A stretch of DNA of 42,565 nucleotides from NCBI GenBank assembly GCA_002067585.1, contig MVQO01000163.1, positions 1-42,565 of the forward strand, given 5' to 3'. This DNA comes from Syntrophorhabdus sp. PtaB.Bin027. Lineage in GTDB: Bacteria; Desulfobacterota; Syntrophorhabdia; Syntrophorhabdales; Syntrophorhabdaceae. Shown in pieces: positions 16,833 through 26,391 of the stretch; the stretch's first letter is position 1, and each line of letters begins with the position of its first letter. The notes below the pieces were generated by a model, which saw nothing but the letters and a program-made list of their open reading frames with translations, was not told where the DNA came from and made no database searches. The position numbers were made by a program, and so were the translations under genes.

Positions 16833-18723
16833 ATAAGTCTCTTTTTGTGAGGATGAAGAGGTTTTTCTTTGCTTTTACTGCATATTTCTTGGACTTCTGA
16901 AGATCTGAGAGGAGTACTTCCTCCTCATCATCAAGGAGTACAACAAACTTTCCGTCTTGCTTCAAAAAAGGCATTCCTTTCTTGATGAATGCCTTGGTCG
17001 CCTCTCCCACAGGAATTTCATCTTCCCAACTGTAATTCAAGGCAGGTTGAATAAAGATAAAATCATAAGCATTGGTGAGAAGGATAGGGAATTCAAGCTC
17101 CATATGAAAAAACCCATTTCGCAATGCAAGATGCTGGAATTCTGTGTACCACCCCTTTTTTCTGAAAATATCCCACGTTGATTCATCTGCTTCGAGGCTG
17201 TAAAGCAGATCCTCTAGCTTTTTTATGTCAATGTCCTTCGTAAAGAATGTCGCTGTGGTTGCATCCATAACATCTTTGATGCGCGAAACATAGATCTTGA
17301 GTTTAACTCCAATTTCTTCCCGTACTTTTAGATCTTCCTTAATTTTGCTAGAGAGAGAAAAGTAGAGTCGATACATCTCTCTGAATTCATCTAAGACTTC
17401 TTTCGGATTTCTCCCAAAGAGAGACCCCTGTTTTGTTATGTCGAACAAATTCCCAATGTCTTTTAAAGTTATCCCGATGAGAGGATTCCCTGGCTTATAA
17501 TGATGTGCTGTTGCCCCGTAACGATGATTCAGCATGTTTATAAGGGCATCATAACAAATGTGAGATCGCTCAATACCATAAAGGTTATGATCAAGAATAT
17601 ATTTCTTCAAAGATTTTTCATTCTCCCACTCAGCTATGAAACTGGTTTTCTCATGGTAAGGAAGAACAAAAGAGAGATATGCTATCCCTTCCAGCAACTT
17701 GGTTGTTACATTCCCAAAACCAGGCGTCATATCAAGTATACGAAGCGACAAAAGATCCTCTTTTGTGTATTGTTTATTCTGACCAATTATGATTTCTTCA
17801 ATGTCAAAGTCCGCTTTAGTCTGGTTGCCGGTGAACAAATAAGAACAGATATCGCTTCTATCGTATTCATTGACTATACCAGTTTTCTGGTAGGTGTTAT
17901 TTTCAACCTCAATGGCATAATGTTTCAGGTATGTTTCAGTTGATGGTAATGTATCGTCAGGAAAAAGCTCTCGATACACATCTCTTATTCTTGGGTAGAT
18001 ATCAACGCGTTTCTTGAATGAGCCGACTACCTTACGAGAAACCTTCTTCTTGTCCTTCAAATGTTTTATGAGAATTTGTCGCTGATGCTCTAAAATTTCT
18101 GGTAGGGTTTTGTTCAACCCCATATGGGAAAATGTATTGAAAAAGAGACGGGCAGATTTTTCATCTCCAGAGAGCAGGGATGCCTCAAGGTCAATTTCAA
18201 TAAGCTTTTGTTCGAAGGCAACAGGTTTTTTGATGAGAATCCAGTAACGACCGTTGGTGAGAATGCCCCATGGTGCATGTGAATTTTTTAAAAGGTACAT
18301 AACCTGGTAGAGGGGAATCCTGTTTTCGAATTCAAGATAAAACCCGGTGATGCCCTCATGCAGATTTCTTCCGTAGCGTTTAAGGACCAGAATACCGAGT
18401 GTATTGTCATAATACTCTCTTGTGCCCCATAGTTTTGAGCTTTTAACCCGGAAATCTTCTGAATAAAAGAGAGCAACGTCAGGGCCCTTAACATGATCTT
18501 CAAAAAATTTTGGTTTTGATTCATACGTAAAACCGAGCAATTTGAGCATGGGTTTCACAAGGTGAATCTCTGTGTGGATTTCACTTGCAAATTTCTTGAT
18601 GTCCTGAAATTTAGTCAACAATCCAGTGAGGGAAGAATATACCTCTCCATCAATAGGCGCTGAGGAGAGGGTTTCTATACTTGAAGGTGTACAGAGAGTA
18701 TTTTGCAAAATCAGCGGTTGCAT
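16831..18723 (-). CDS. type IIG restriction-modification-like protein with altered catalytic motifs
   Basis: A full-length 630-aa protein with the plan of Eco57I-class enzymes: an N-terminal nuclease-like domain, a helical connector and a gamma-type N6-adenine methyltransferase core. In the nuclease part, PDVALF (D82) and ILVLKRYGRNL (K115) line up with PD-(D/E)XK, but the Glu two residues before the Lys is V113. In the methyltransferase part, motif I reads ILDMTPGFGN (329-338), near LDPACGSG; LYGIER is at 381-386. The catalytic NPPY is replaced by QPAL (559-562, in DFIFIQPALNY). The frame is intact and there is no target-recognition domain or specificity gene beside it. It might bind DNA or SAM without cutting or methylating, or be an unrecognised family that only shares the fold. 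No clear ribosome-binding site precedes the ATG. Confidence 0.6.
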   Translation of the reverse strand: MQPLILQNTLCTPSSIETLSSAPIDGEVYSSLTGLLTKFQDIKKFASEIHTEIHLVKPMLKLLGFTYESKPKFFEDHVKGPDVALFYSEDFRVKSSKLWGTREYYDNTLGILVLKRYGRNLHEGITGFYLEFENRIPLYQVMYLLKNSHAPWGILTNGRYWILIKKPVAFEQKLIEIDLEASLLSGDEKSARLFFNTFSHMGLNKTLPEILEHQRQILIKHLKDKKKVSRKVVGSFKKRVDIYPRIRDVYRELFPDDTLPSTETYLKHYAIEVENNTYQKTGIVNEYDRSDICSYLFTGNQTKADFDIEEIIIGQNKQYTKEDLLSLRILDMTPGFGNVTTKLLEGIAYLSFVLPYHEKTSFIAEWENEKSLKKYILDHNLYGIERSHICYDALINMLNHRYGATAHHYKPGNPLIGITLKDIGNLFDITKQGSLFGRNPKEVLDEFREMYRLYFSLSSKIKEDLKVREEIGVKLKIYVSRIKDVMDATTATFFTKDIDIKKLEDLLYSLEADESTWDIFRKKGWYTEFQHLALRNGFFHMELEFPILLTNAYDFIFIQPALNYSWEDEIPVGEATKAFIKKGMPFLKQDGKFVVLLDDEEEVLLSDLQKSKKYAVKAKKNLFILTKRDL

Positions 18724-18753
18724 GGTCGTAGAATGATAATCGATGCCGGAGAT

Positions 18754-19002
18754 TTAGTCAAGGACAGGAATGTTTTTTTCTTCCTTGTTTATCCCCATCT
18801 TTTGGATGCGTTCGACCTCTTTCAATTTCATCTTAATGATGACAATGAGGCTGATGATACCTATCCAGAAAATAACGAGGTTTTGATACACAATAAACCT
18901 GTCGTAGGAGGCTGCAGGAAGAAGATCAAACTTATCCTGTTGTGCGAAAAGATCTGTGACGCTTATGAGCATTCCGGCAAAAGATGTGAGTATTTTTTTC
19001 AT
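18754..19002 (-). CDS. small membrane protein at the end of the sdh-Rieske-cytochrome b operon
   Basis: An 82-residue protein: signal-like N terminus (MKKILTSFAGMLISVTDLFA, probable cleavage before QQ), a short periplasmic part, one transmembrane helix at about 38-57 (NLVIFWIGIISLIVIIKM) and a charged cytoplasmic tail. AGGAAAAA, overlapping the cytochrome b stop codon, serves as its ribosome-binding site, and the gap is only 9 nt. It has no heme or cysteine motif. Its position and topology suggest a small accessory subunit of the cytochrome b complex, as PetG/L/M/N-type subunits are in b6f; this is inference. Confidence 0.65.
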   Translation of the reverse strand: MKKILTSFAGMLISVTDLFAQQDKFDLLPAASYDRFIVYQNLVIFWIGIISLIVIIKMKLKEVERIQKMGINKEEKNIPVLD

Positions 19003-19011
19003 TAATTTTTC

Positions 19012-20076
19012 CTAACTAATAAAGCCTATTATAGTCATAAGGACAAAATAAAGAAAATAGATGAGGCCTATCCAGGTAAAAAGAGTGCTTCGTTCTTCCC
19101 GCTGTGATTTTCTATCAAAGAACGGGATAAGGAAGAAAAACAGGATACCGGCTGAGATGAGAAGGATAGCAATTGTCTCTCCATTCAAGCCCAAAATCTC
19201 GCCTGGGAAAAGCTTCAGTGTCTGAAACAGGAAGAGAAAATACCATTCCGGTTTAATATTTTCTGGTGCAGGTGCAAGAGGGTCAGCTTTTTTTCCAATT
19301 TCAGGTGGTACAAGTGTTGCAAGGGTGACAACAATCCCAAGCATAACAAGCCAGATAATGAGGTCTTTATAAACAAAATTAGGAAAGAATGGAGTCTCTT
19401 TCAACTTCTCTTTTTTAATGGATACGGGCACGCTCATGCCATGGTATTGAACAAGGAGGATGTGCAGCACCATGAGGCATAATGTTACAAGGGGGAGAAT
19501 ACCAACATGAAAGGCGTAAAAACGGGTTAGCGTATCACCTGTTACATCAATATCCCCTCGCAGGAAGGCCTTGATGAATCCTCCGACTACAGGGAGATTG
19601 CCTGCTCCTCCTGTGGCAACTCTGACAGCGGCGAACGCCCTTTCATCCCAGAGCAGAAAATAGCCACTGAGCCCGAAGAAAATGGCAATCCCCAGGAGAA
19701 TGAATCCGGATACCCATACAAACTCTCTGGGTTTCCGATATGCCTTGAGAAGCAGAGTGCTCCAAAGATGGGTGAAGAGCATAACAATTGCAATCTGGGC
19801 TCCCCAATGGTGAAGGGAACGAAAAAACCAGCCCATGTTCAGTTTGGTGACAATCTCGATGATGCTCTTATGGGCATGTTCAAAATGTGGTACATAGTAA
19901 AAAGAAAGAACCATGCCTGTGATGAATTGAATGATAAAAAGAAAAAGGGTTATACCGCCTGTGTAATACCATATTTCGTATTTGTGTTTAGGAACAGATT
20001 TTTGTTTTACGAGATCTCGTATCTCGTCAATGTTGTATCTTTCCCAAAACCAGTTTTTAAGCCTTGGGCAGTTCAA
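19012..20076 (-). CDS. cytochrome b (fused N- and C-domain, b6f-type heme spacing)
   Basis: A 354-aa quinol-oxidising cytochrome b with about eight membrane helices. Four heme-binding histidines are seen: H89 or H90 with H103, and H190 with H205. The second pair is separated by 14 residues as in cytochrome b6, rather than 13 as in mitochondrial-type bc1. The Qo-site motif PEWYF is at 276-280. The start is TTG at 20076, supported by AAGGGA, and overlaps the Rieske gene by 20 nt. It forms the membrane core of a Rieske/cytochrome b complex; neither a cytochrome c1 nor a cytochrome f gene is present in the operon. Confidence 0.93.
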   Translation of the reverse strand: MNCPRLKNWFWERYNIDEIRDLVKQKSVPKHKYEIWYYTGGITLFLFIIQFITGMVLSFYYVPHFEHAHKSIIEIVTKLNMGWFFRSLHHWGAQIAIVMLFTHLWSTLLLKAYRKPREFVWVSGFILLGIAIFFGLSGYFLLWDERAFAAVRVATGGAGNLPVVGGFIKAFLRGDIDVTGDTLTRFYAFHVGILPLVTLCLMVLHILLVQYHGMSVPVSIKKEKLKETPFFPNFVYKDLIIWLVMLGIVVTLATLVPPEIGKKADPLAPAPENIKPEWYFLFLFQTLKLFPGEILGLNGETIAILLISAGILFFFLIPFFDRKSQREERSTLFTWIGLIYFLYFVLMTIIGFIS

Positions 20077-20527
20077 CTTTTATTCCCTTCTTTGCCACAA
20101 TGAGTTTATCTCCTTCAATGGTGATATCAAAAAATTCAAGGGGTTTTGGGGGTGGCCCCTCTATATTTTTTCCGTCCTCATCAAACCATCCTTTGTGGCA
20201 GGCACAATAAAACTTTTTATCCTGCGGTAAATAGGTAATGTTACACTCCATGTGGGTGCAGATGCCTTTAAGTGCCACTGTTTTACCATCTGAGCGTTTA
20301 AAGAAGAGACCGAGCTTTCCACCCCACGCAAAGGGCTTGACTGAGTTGGCAGGAATATCGAGGAAATCCTCTGGCTTTAGCACAACAAAATCCGGTTCCT
20401 TGCCGAGAGTGGGGAAGGCAAATTTGATAAGGCCATAAAGACTCCCTCCCATGAAAGCTGCCAGCCATCCCCCAAAAATGGTGTTTAGGAAGGTTCTCCT
20501 TGTGACAAGAGAAAAATCAATCTTCAT
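20057..20527 (-). CDS. Rieske iron-sulfur protein
   Basis: A 156-aa Rieske subunit with an N-terminal membrane anchor/twin-arginine-like signal (TRRTFLNTIFGGWLAAF). Cluster ligands C90-T-H92 and C108-A-C110-H111 are present, and C95 and C110 can form the stabilising disulfide, which is the pattern of quinol-cytochrome c reductase type proteins. It shuttles electrons from quinol at the Qo site to an acceptor. It has GGAAGGG before the ATG and an 11-nt overlap with sdhB upstream. Confidence 0.93.
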   Translation of the reverse strand: MKIDFSLVTRRTFLNTIFGGWLAAFMGGSLYGLIKFAFPTLGKEPDFVVLKPEDFLDIPANSVKPFAWGGKLGLFFKRSDGKTVALKGICTHMECNITYLPQDKKFYCACHKGWFDEDGKNIEGPPPKPLEFFDITIEGDKLIVAKKGIKVELPKA

Positions 20528-21257
20528 TTTTGCCCTTCCCGAAGAGCTTATTTTTGACCAATTGTTTTCGCAACCCTACAATGGAATCGGTGGGTCTCAC
20601 GTCCTTGGGACAGGCCTCAATACATCTTAATACAGTGTCACAGCCCCATACACCATCCTCGCTGTCAACATTTTGAAGGAAATTATCCGGCCGTTCATCC
20701 CGTGAATCAAGCATGAAGCGTTCGAGCTTGGCAAAAGCAGCAGGCCCCATGTAATCGGGGTTTCTCGCGAGCACAGGGCATGCCCCGTAGCAGCATGCGC
20801 AGAGAATGCAGTTGACATATTGGTCTATCTTTTTTCTATCTTCTTCTGTTTGAGCTATCTCCTTGTCAGGATAATCGCCCTTTCGGATCATGTAAGGTTT
20901 CACCTTTTCATACATATCCCAGAATGGAGTCATGTCAACAACAAGATCTTTTATGATCTGCATGTTAGGCAGCGGTTCCAGGATGATCGTGTTGCTCCCG
21001 AAGGATGCTGCCTGAGTCCGGCAGGCAAGATCAATTTTACCGTTGATGACCATAGCGCAGGAGCCGCAGACCGCAGATCTGCAAGAAGATCTGAAGGCAA
21101 GAGTTCCATCTATCTCGTCTCTTATTCTGAGGAGAACCATGAGTATAGTCAGGCCGGGAATGACCCGTATCTTATAGGTCTGAAAGTGTGGCTCTATGTC
21201 CGGTTCTGCCGCATCATACCTGAGAATTTTGAATGTGAAATAGTCCTTATCCGTCAA
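20517..21257 (-). CDS. sdhB: succinate dehydrogenase/fumarate reductase iron-sulfur subunit
   Basis: A 246-aa protein carrying three Fe-S clusters between flavin and quinone. [2Fe-2S] ligands are C59, C64, C67 and C79 (CRSAVCGSC then LAC); the [4Fe-4S] and [3Fe-4S] ligands lie in CILCACCYGACP (150-161) and CDTVLRCIEACP (206-217). The start is TTG at 21257, in a 4-nt TTGA overlap with the sdhA stop, with GGAGAG at proper spacing. Whether it works as succinate dehydrogenase or fumarate reductase cannot be read from the sequence. Confidence 0.93.
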   Translation of the reverse strand: MTDKDYFTFKILRYDAAEPDIEPHFQTYKIRVIPGLTILMVLLRIRDEIDGTLAFRSSCRSAVCGSCAMVINGKIDLACRTQAASFGSNTIILEPLPNMQIIKDLVVDMTPFWDMYEKVKPYMIRKGDYPDKEIAQTEEDRKKIDQYVNCILCACCYGACPVLARNPDYMGPAAFAKLERFMLDSRDERPDNFLQNVDSEDGVWGCDTVLRCIEACPKDVRPTDSIVGLRKQLVKNKLFGKGKNED

Positions 21258-22957
21258 TATTTTCTCTCCATGGGCTCATACTTTGTAATAGTTACGCCCT
21301 TGTATGAGATATTTGGTTCACCATCTTTTCCAATGGTGGCAACTGTGTGCTTCAACCATTCTGCATCCCTTCTCATCGGAAAATCTCTTCTCGAATGGGC
21401 ACCCCTGCTTTCCTCCCTTAGGAGAGCGCCTAACACGATGATATGGCCAACATCAAGCATGCTTTCCAGCTCCCATGCCCCAATAAGCTCGTAGTTCATA
21501 TAAATTTTAGATGAAGATACGTTTACTTTTTTATATCGTTCTTTCAGCTCAATAATCTTGCTCAAAGCCTGCTGCAACTCATCCTTTGTTCGGAAGATAC
21601 CGGCAAGGTTGCTCATGGTAAGCCTCAACTCATCGAGTATTTTGAAAGGCCTTTGAGACCCACCGCTATTCAGTTGTTTTATCTTGTGCTCAACCTCAGC
21701 TTTTTTGCTCATGAGTAGTTTTTCATCAGGTTTGAAACCGTCTGATTGGAGGTACTGATCAACTGATATAGAAGCCAATTTACCAAAAACAATTGTGTCA
21801 AGGAGCGAGTTTCCCCCGAGCCTGTTAGCGCCATGAACGCTTACGCACGCGCATTCACCAGCAGCATAAAAACCTTTTACCACGGTTTCTGACTTTTCAT
21901 TCGTATCAATTCCACCCATAGAATAATGCTGAGAAGGCATAATTGGTATAGGTTCATATATCGGATCAATACCAATAAAATCAAGGCAAATACGACGGAT
22001 ACCAGGCAGCCGCTCCATGATCTTCTGGGCGCCGAGATGTCGAAGATCCAGTTGAACATATTTTCCCAGTTCATGCTCAAACCCTCTTCCTTCTTCAATC
22101 TCAGTCTGAATACTTCTTGATACAATATCCCGTGGCGCAAGCTCCATTGCCTTTGCTGCATATCGCTCCATGAATCGTTCGCCTTTGTTGTTAAGAAGAT
22201 AGCCACCCTCTCCCCTGCAGGCTTCTGTCATCAAAATATTTGTACCAATTAAAGATGTTGGATGGAACTGAACAAACTCCATATCTTTGACCGGGACTCC
22301 TGCTCTGAATGGTATGCCGATGCCACTCCCTGTATTCGAGAGGGCATTTGTCGAGTACAGATAAACCCGCCCGTATCCGCCAGTTGCAAAAACCGTTGCT
22401 TTTGCTGCTACCGGTATAATTTCCCCCTTGATCTGGTCCAGAACAATTGCCCCATGGCAAAGGTTGCCGTCTGTCACGAGTGCAAGGACAACATGCTCTG
22501 AATAGACTTTCACGTCTTTGTAAACAGACCTTTCATAAAGTGTGTTAAGGAGAACATGGCCGGTTATGTCGGCAGAGAAACATGTTCTTGGATAACCTGC
22601 GCCACCGAATGGCCTCTGAGCGATTGTGTTGTCCGGAAATCTGCTAAACGGGCATCCCCAGTGTTCCATTTCGTATACAATTACGGGTGCTTCCTTGCAC
22701 ATAATTTCAACAGCATCCTGATCGCCGAGATAATCTCCCCCTTTTACAGTGTCAAAGGTATGTTTTTCCGGAGTATCATCGCGAGCATCAGGGTTATTTG
22801 CAAGGGCAGCGTTGATCCCGCCCTGAGCTGCTATAGAATGAGACCTGATGGGATGAACCTTAGAAACAAGGCCAACATCATACTTTTCACAAAGACCGAC
22901 TGCTGCACGGAGCCCTGAAAGGCCACCTCCCACAATGAGGACATCGTGATAAAGCAT
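21254..22957 (-). CDS. sdhA: succinate dehydrogenase/fumarate reductase flavoprotein subunit
   Basis: A 567-aa FAD protein. The dinucleotide-binding motif GGGLSG is at 10-15. H40 in HPIRSHSIAAQGG is the expected covalent FAD ligand. The active-site HPT segment is FVQFHPTSL, and the C-terminal substrate arginine lies in REESRGAHSRRDFP. It interconverts succinate and fumarate on the cytoplasmic side. The gap to sdhC is 2 nt and there is no own ribosome-binding site, so translation is coupled. Confidence 0.94.
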   Translation of the reverse strand: MLYHDVLIVGGGLSGLRAAVGLCEKYDVGLVSKVHPIRSHSIAAQGGINAALANNPDARDDTPEKHTFDTVKGGDYLGDQDAVEIMCKEAPVIVYEMEHWGCPFSRFPDNTIAQRPFGGAGYPRTCFSADITGHVLLNTLYERSVYKDVKVYSEHVVLALVTDGNLCHGAIVLDQIKGEIIPVAAKATVFATGGYGRVYLYSTNALSNTGSGIGIPFRAGVPVKDMEFVQFHPTSLIGTNILMTEACRGEGGYLLNNKGERFMERYAAKAMELAPRDIVSRSIQTEIEEGRGFEHELGKYVQLDLRHLGAQKIMERLPGIRRICLDFIGIDPIYEPIPIMPSQHYSMGGIDTNEKSETVVKGFYAAGECACVSVHGANRLGGNSLLDTIVFGKLASISVDQYLQSDGFKPDEKLLMSKKAEVEHKIKQLNSGGSQRPFKILDELRLTMSNLAGIFRTKDELQQALSKIIELKERYKKVNVSSSKIYMNYELIGAWELESMLDVGHIIVLGALLREESRGAHSRRDFPMRRDAEWLKHTVATIGKDGEPNISYKGVTITKYEPMERKY

Positions 22958-22959
22958 AA

Positions 22960-23277
22960 TTATGACATAATAAAATATAAATAAATCAAAACTGCTGAAA
23001 CAATTGAGGCGACCGTGTTTGACAGCAAAAACAGCCGCTTTTCGTTTCTATAGCCAAAATCCATTATAATCGTACGAAGCCCGTAAACGCTATGGAAGGT
23101 GAAAAGAATAAGAATTAACACATCAAGGACAGGTTGTCTGTGAAGGCTGAGTGCCCAGTCAGGTTTTTCATCTTTTGTTAAAAGGAAGTAGCTTGTTAGA
23201 ATCTTAATACCAAAGAGAATTATGAGAGATACACCACTGATTCTGTGAAAGAGCCAGATAAACATATCTTTTGACAT
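22960..23277 (-). CDS. sdhC: succinate dehydrogenase cytochrome b subunit (single membrane anchor)
   Basis: A 105-aa protein with three membrane helices. HRISG (11-15) matches the quinone-site segment of SdhC, and FHSVYGLRTIIMD contains the heme b ligand (H62, with G66, R68 and D73). No SdhD follows. The ATG at 23277 is preferred. A TTG at 23310 would add 11 residues; neither start has a good ribosome-binding site. First gene of the operon, with a 154-bp divergent gap upstream. Confidence 0.85.
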   Translation of the reverse strand: MSKDMFIWLFHRISGVSLIILFGIKILTSYFLLTKDEKPDWALSLHRQPVLDVLILILFTFHSVYGLRTIIMDFGYRNEKRLFLLSNTVASIVSAVLIYLYFIMS

Positions 23278-23382
23278 AGATATCAAATTGGTTCTCTGAT
23301 TGTCAAGCAATATTTTGACAATTACAATTTATAATTGGTTTTGTACTTCATTGTATCTGCGTCAAATGAAAGGATATTTATC

Positions 23383-23411
23383 TTGACAAACAACAAACCA
23401 TGCGCTAATAC
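23383..23411 (+). promoter_or_regulatory. sigma-70 promoter of the gene at 23432
   Basis: Perfect TTGACA at 23383-23388, a 17-bp spacer and TAATAC at 23406-23411. The predicted transcription start, about 23418, leaves a leader of only some 14 nt with no Shine-Dalgarno sequence. Confidence 0.5.
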
Positions 23412-23431
23412 ATCAAAAATCACCTGTTACA

Positions 23432-23944
23432 ATGAAGAAACTGTGTATTCTCATTTTCCTGATCATTGCATTCCTAACATTAGCAATACCTTCTAAAGGT
23501 GCTGACAATAACAAAGAAGTGGACAGCATGCTTGTTTCTGCTGAGTCTTTTTTTAAAATGATGAAAGAAAGAAATTACGCAAGAATATGGCTTCTCCTTT
23601 CCCATGCCTCACAGAATTCAATAATTGACGATACATATAAAAATATAATGTATCATTTTAAAGCAAAAGGAAAAGAGGTGACATACTCCAAAGGTGAAAT
23701 AAGAAATAACTTTACAACAGGAGGAACCATAGCGCAGGCATATTGGGACAGCTATCTGACTGTTTTTAATCCTGACATGGTCCTTGAATACAGCAAGTGG
23801 GAAATAGGTAAGGTTGGCAAGGAAAGGGCTCAGATAAATATCATATATAGAAAAGCCGAACGACCGGCTGTTATCCAAATGTACAAGGAAGATAATGTAT
23901 GGAGGGTTGGGTTAACAGAAACGTTCAGATCTCCAAAACGTTAG
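23432..23944 (+). CDS. small exported protein of unknown function
   Basis: A 170-aa protein with a clear signal peptide (MKKLCILIFLIIAFLTLAIP, then SKG). The mature part looks like an alpha+beta cone-shaped domain of the kind annotated as DUF4878/lumazine-binding-like (ESFFKMMKERNYARIWLLL near the start, paired strands at the end); this is only resemblance. The promoter is close and there is no ribosome-binding site. A second unknown gene follows after 42 nt. Confidence 0.65.
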   Translation: MKKLCILIFLIIAFLTLAIPSKGADNNKEVDSMLVSAESFFKMMKERNYARIWLLLSHASQNSIIDDTYKNIMYHFKAKGKEVTYSKGEIRNNFTTGGTIAQAYWDSYLTVFNPDMVLEYSKWEIGKVGKERAQINIIYRKAERPAVIQMYKEDNVWRVGLTETFRSPKR

Positions 23945-23986
23945 GCGTGAAGCCGATGAATACGAAGAAAGAGAGGATGAAAAGCC

Positions 23987-24487
23987 ATGGGTGACTACGA
24001 TGACAGGCCTGACTGGCGGGAATTAGACAGGAGAAGAGACAAAAGTAAACTTTACGGGCGAATAGAAGAAAAAGGGCAACAGAAAGAAAAACCGAAAGAT
24101 CGGTATCAAGCTGGCAGGGTGAAAGAGGCACTTGACAGACTTTTCATGGGCAAGAAAGGCACAATAGAGCATGATAAGCTGTATAATAAGATTCACAGCA
24201 CCTATGGGTCCAACAGATTTGTTTCTACGGTAAAAAAGTATATTGCCGAATATGGTATGCCCGATAATGTCTCAGCCCTTCTTCTTATTCTGGATGCAAA
24301 AGAACAGGATATCGTTTGCAGCGGCATTGGCAAGCTCAAAGATCTATATGGTACCCTGACAAGCAGGCAACAGGAAGATATCAGGAGAAAACTCTCCATC
24401 CTTGCTATGACAGATAAGTTGAAGGAAATCAGAAATATGGCCGCGGAAGCATTGGAATATGTAAAAAGTGAGGTAAAAAAAATATAA
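23987..24487 (+). CDS. cytoplasmic helical protein of unknown function
   Basis: A 166-aa, strongly charged protein. The first 45 residues are rich in Asp, Arg and Lys (DRPDWRELDRRRDKSK) and probably disordered; the rest is predicted helical and ends in a HEAT-like pattern (KLKEIRNMAAEALEYVKSEV). No signal or membrane segment. GAGAGG lies about 16 nt before the ATG. Probably co-transcribed with the preceding exported protein. Confidence 0.65.
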   Translation: MGDYDDRPDWRELDRRRDKSKLYGRIEEKGQQKEKPKDRYQAGRVKEALDRLFMGKKGTIEHDKLYNKIHSTYGSNRFVSTVKKYIAEYGMPDNVSALLLILDAKEQDIVCSGIGKLKDLYGTLTSRQQEDIRRKLSILAMTDKLKEIRNMAAEALEYVKSEVKKI

Positions 24488-24803
24488 GTAGTTTCGGGAA
24501 AATAGTGTTCTTTATCTTTTCCGGGTATTTGTCGAAAAGGATCGGAACAGTCTGTTCCACCCCTGCTAAACTCGTCACGTCCTGACAAAGACGATCAGGT
24601 TTTGATCTGCATCACCCAAATCCTAAAGGGTATACTGCTGGTGGGTTTTTAAGTACCTGTGACTGGGTGTTCTGCAAAAACCAGTTTTGGTATCCTATGC
24701 CTCAGCACTTTAGTCTGCTACATGTCAGGGCCTGGATGCCAGGCATTCCCCTTTTATTTTTTTAACCTATAGCCTGTAATAACCTTGAGATATTCAGTAT
24801 CCT
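24488..24803. other. 316-bp convergent gap with several palindromes
   Basis: No coding frame with protein-like sequence is visible. It holds a perfect palindrome GGAACAG-T-CTGTTCC (24544-24558), a CCTGA/TCAGG pair (24581-24599), and GCCTGG-ATG-CCAGGC (24730-24744) followed by a pyrimidine and T-rich run to 24763. The last could terminate plus-strand transcription, although a 3-nt loop is short. It lies between the unknown gene and the end of enolase. Confidence 0.4.
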
Positions 24804-26123
<1,320 letters not shown>

Positions 26124-26341
26124 TCATAAGTGTCGGCAGAAAGTGAAATACCTTACTCCCTAACTGCCAGACACAATATATTTGAGAATACCACAAGAAG
26201 ATGAACTGCTTCAAATGATTTATGCTCGGTACAGCGGTAAAACGATTCTACGGTGTATTTTGTGTATTATGGCTGTCAATTGTTCAGGTGCCGTTATATT
26301 AATTGAAATCGAAATAGGTAAATAAAAAAAAGTGATTCAAT

Positions 26342-26370
26342 TTGCGAATTATGCTTACTCGTTATATATT
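26342..26370 (+). promoter_or_regulatory. candidate sigma-70 promoter of hydE
   Basis: TTGCGA at 26342-26347, a 17-bp spacer and TATATT at 26365-26370. A start near 26377 would give a 15-nt leader holding only the GGAGG at 26382-26386. The rest of the roughly 300-bp gap between enolase and hydE is AT-rich, with nothing else identified. Confidence 0.4.
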
Positions 26371-26391
26371 CATAGCTGATTGGAGGAATGG

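Noticed and set aside
18171..18723. Active type IIG restriction-modification enzyme
   Set aside because: The nuclease Glu is Val and NPPY is QPAL; without these residues normal activity cannot be claimed.
20820..21494. 224-codon plus-strand ORF across sdhB and sdhA
   Set aside because: Antisense shadow of two well-identified subunits whose motifs are intact.
24202..24588. 128-codon minus-strand ORF opposite the unknown gene at 23987
   Set aside because: The plus-strand frame is better: it starts with an ATG, continues the operon and has a soluble helical character; the antisense frame is arbitrary.
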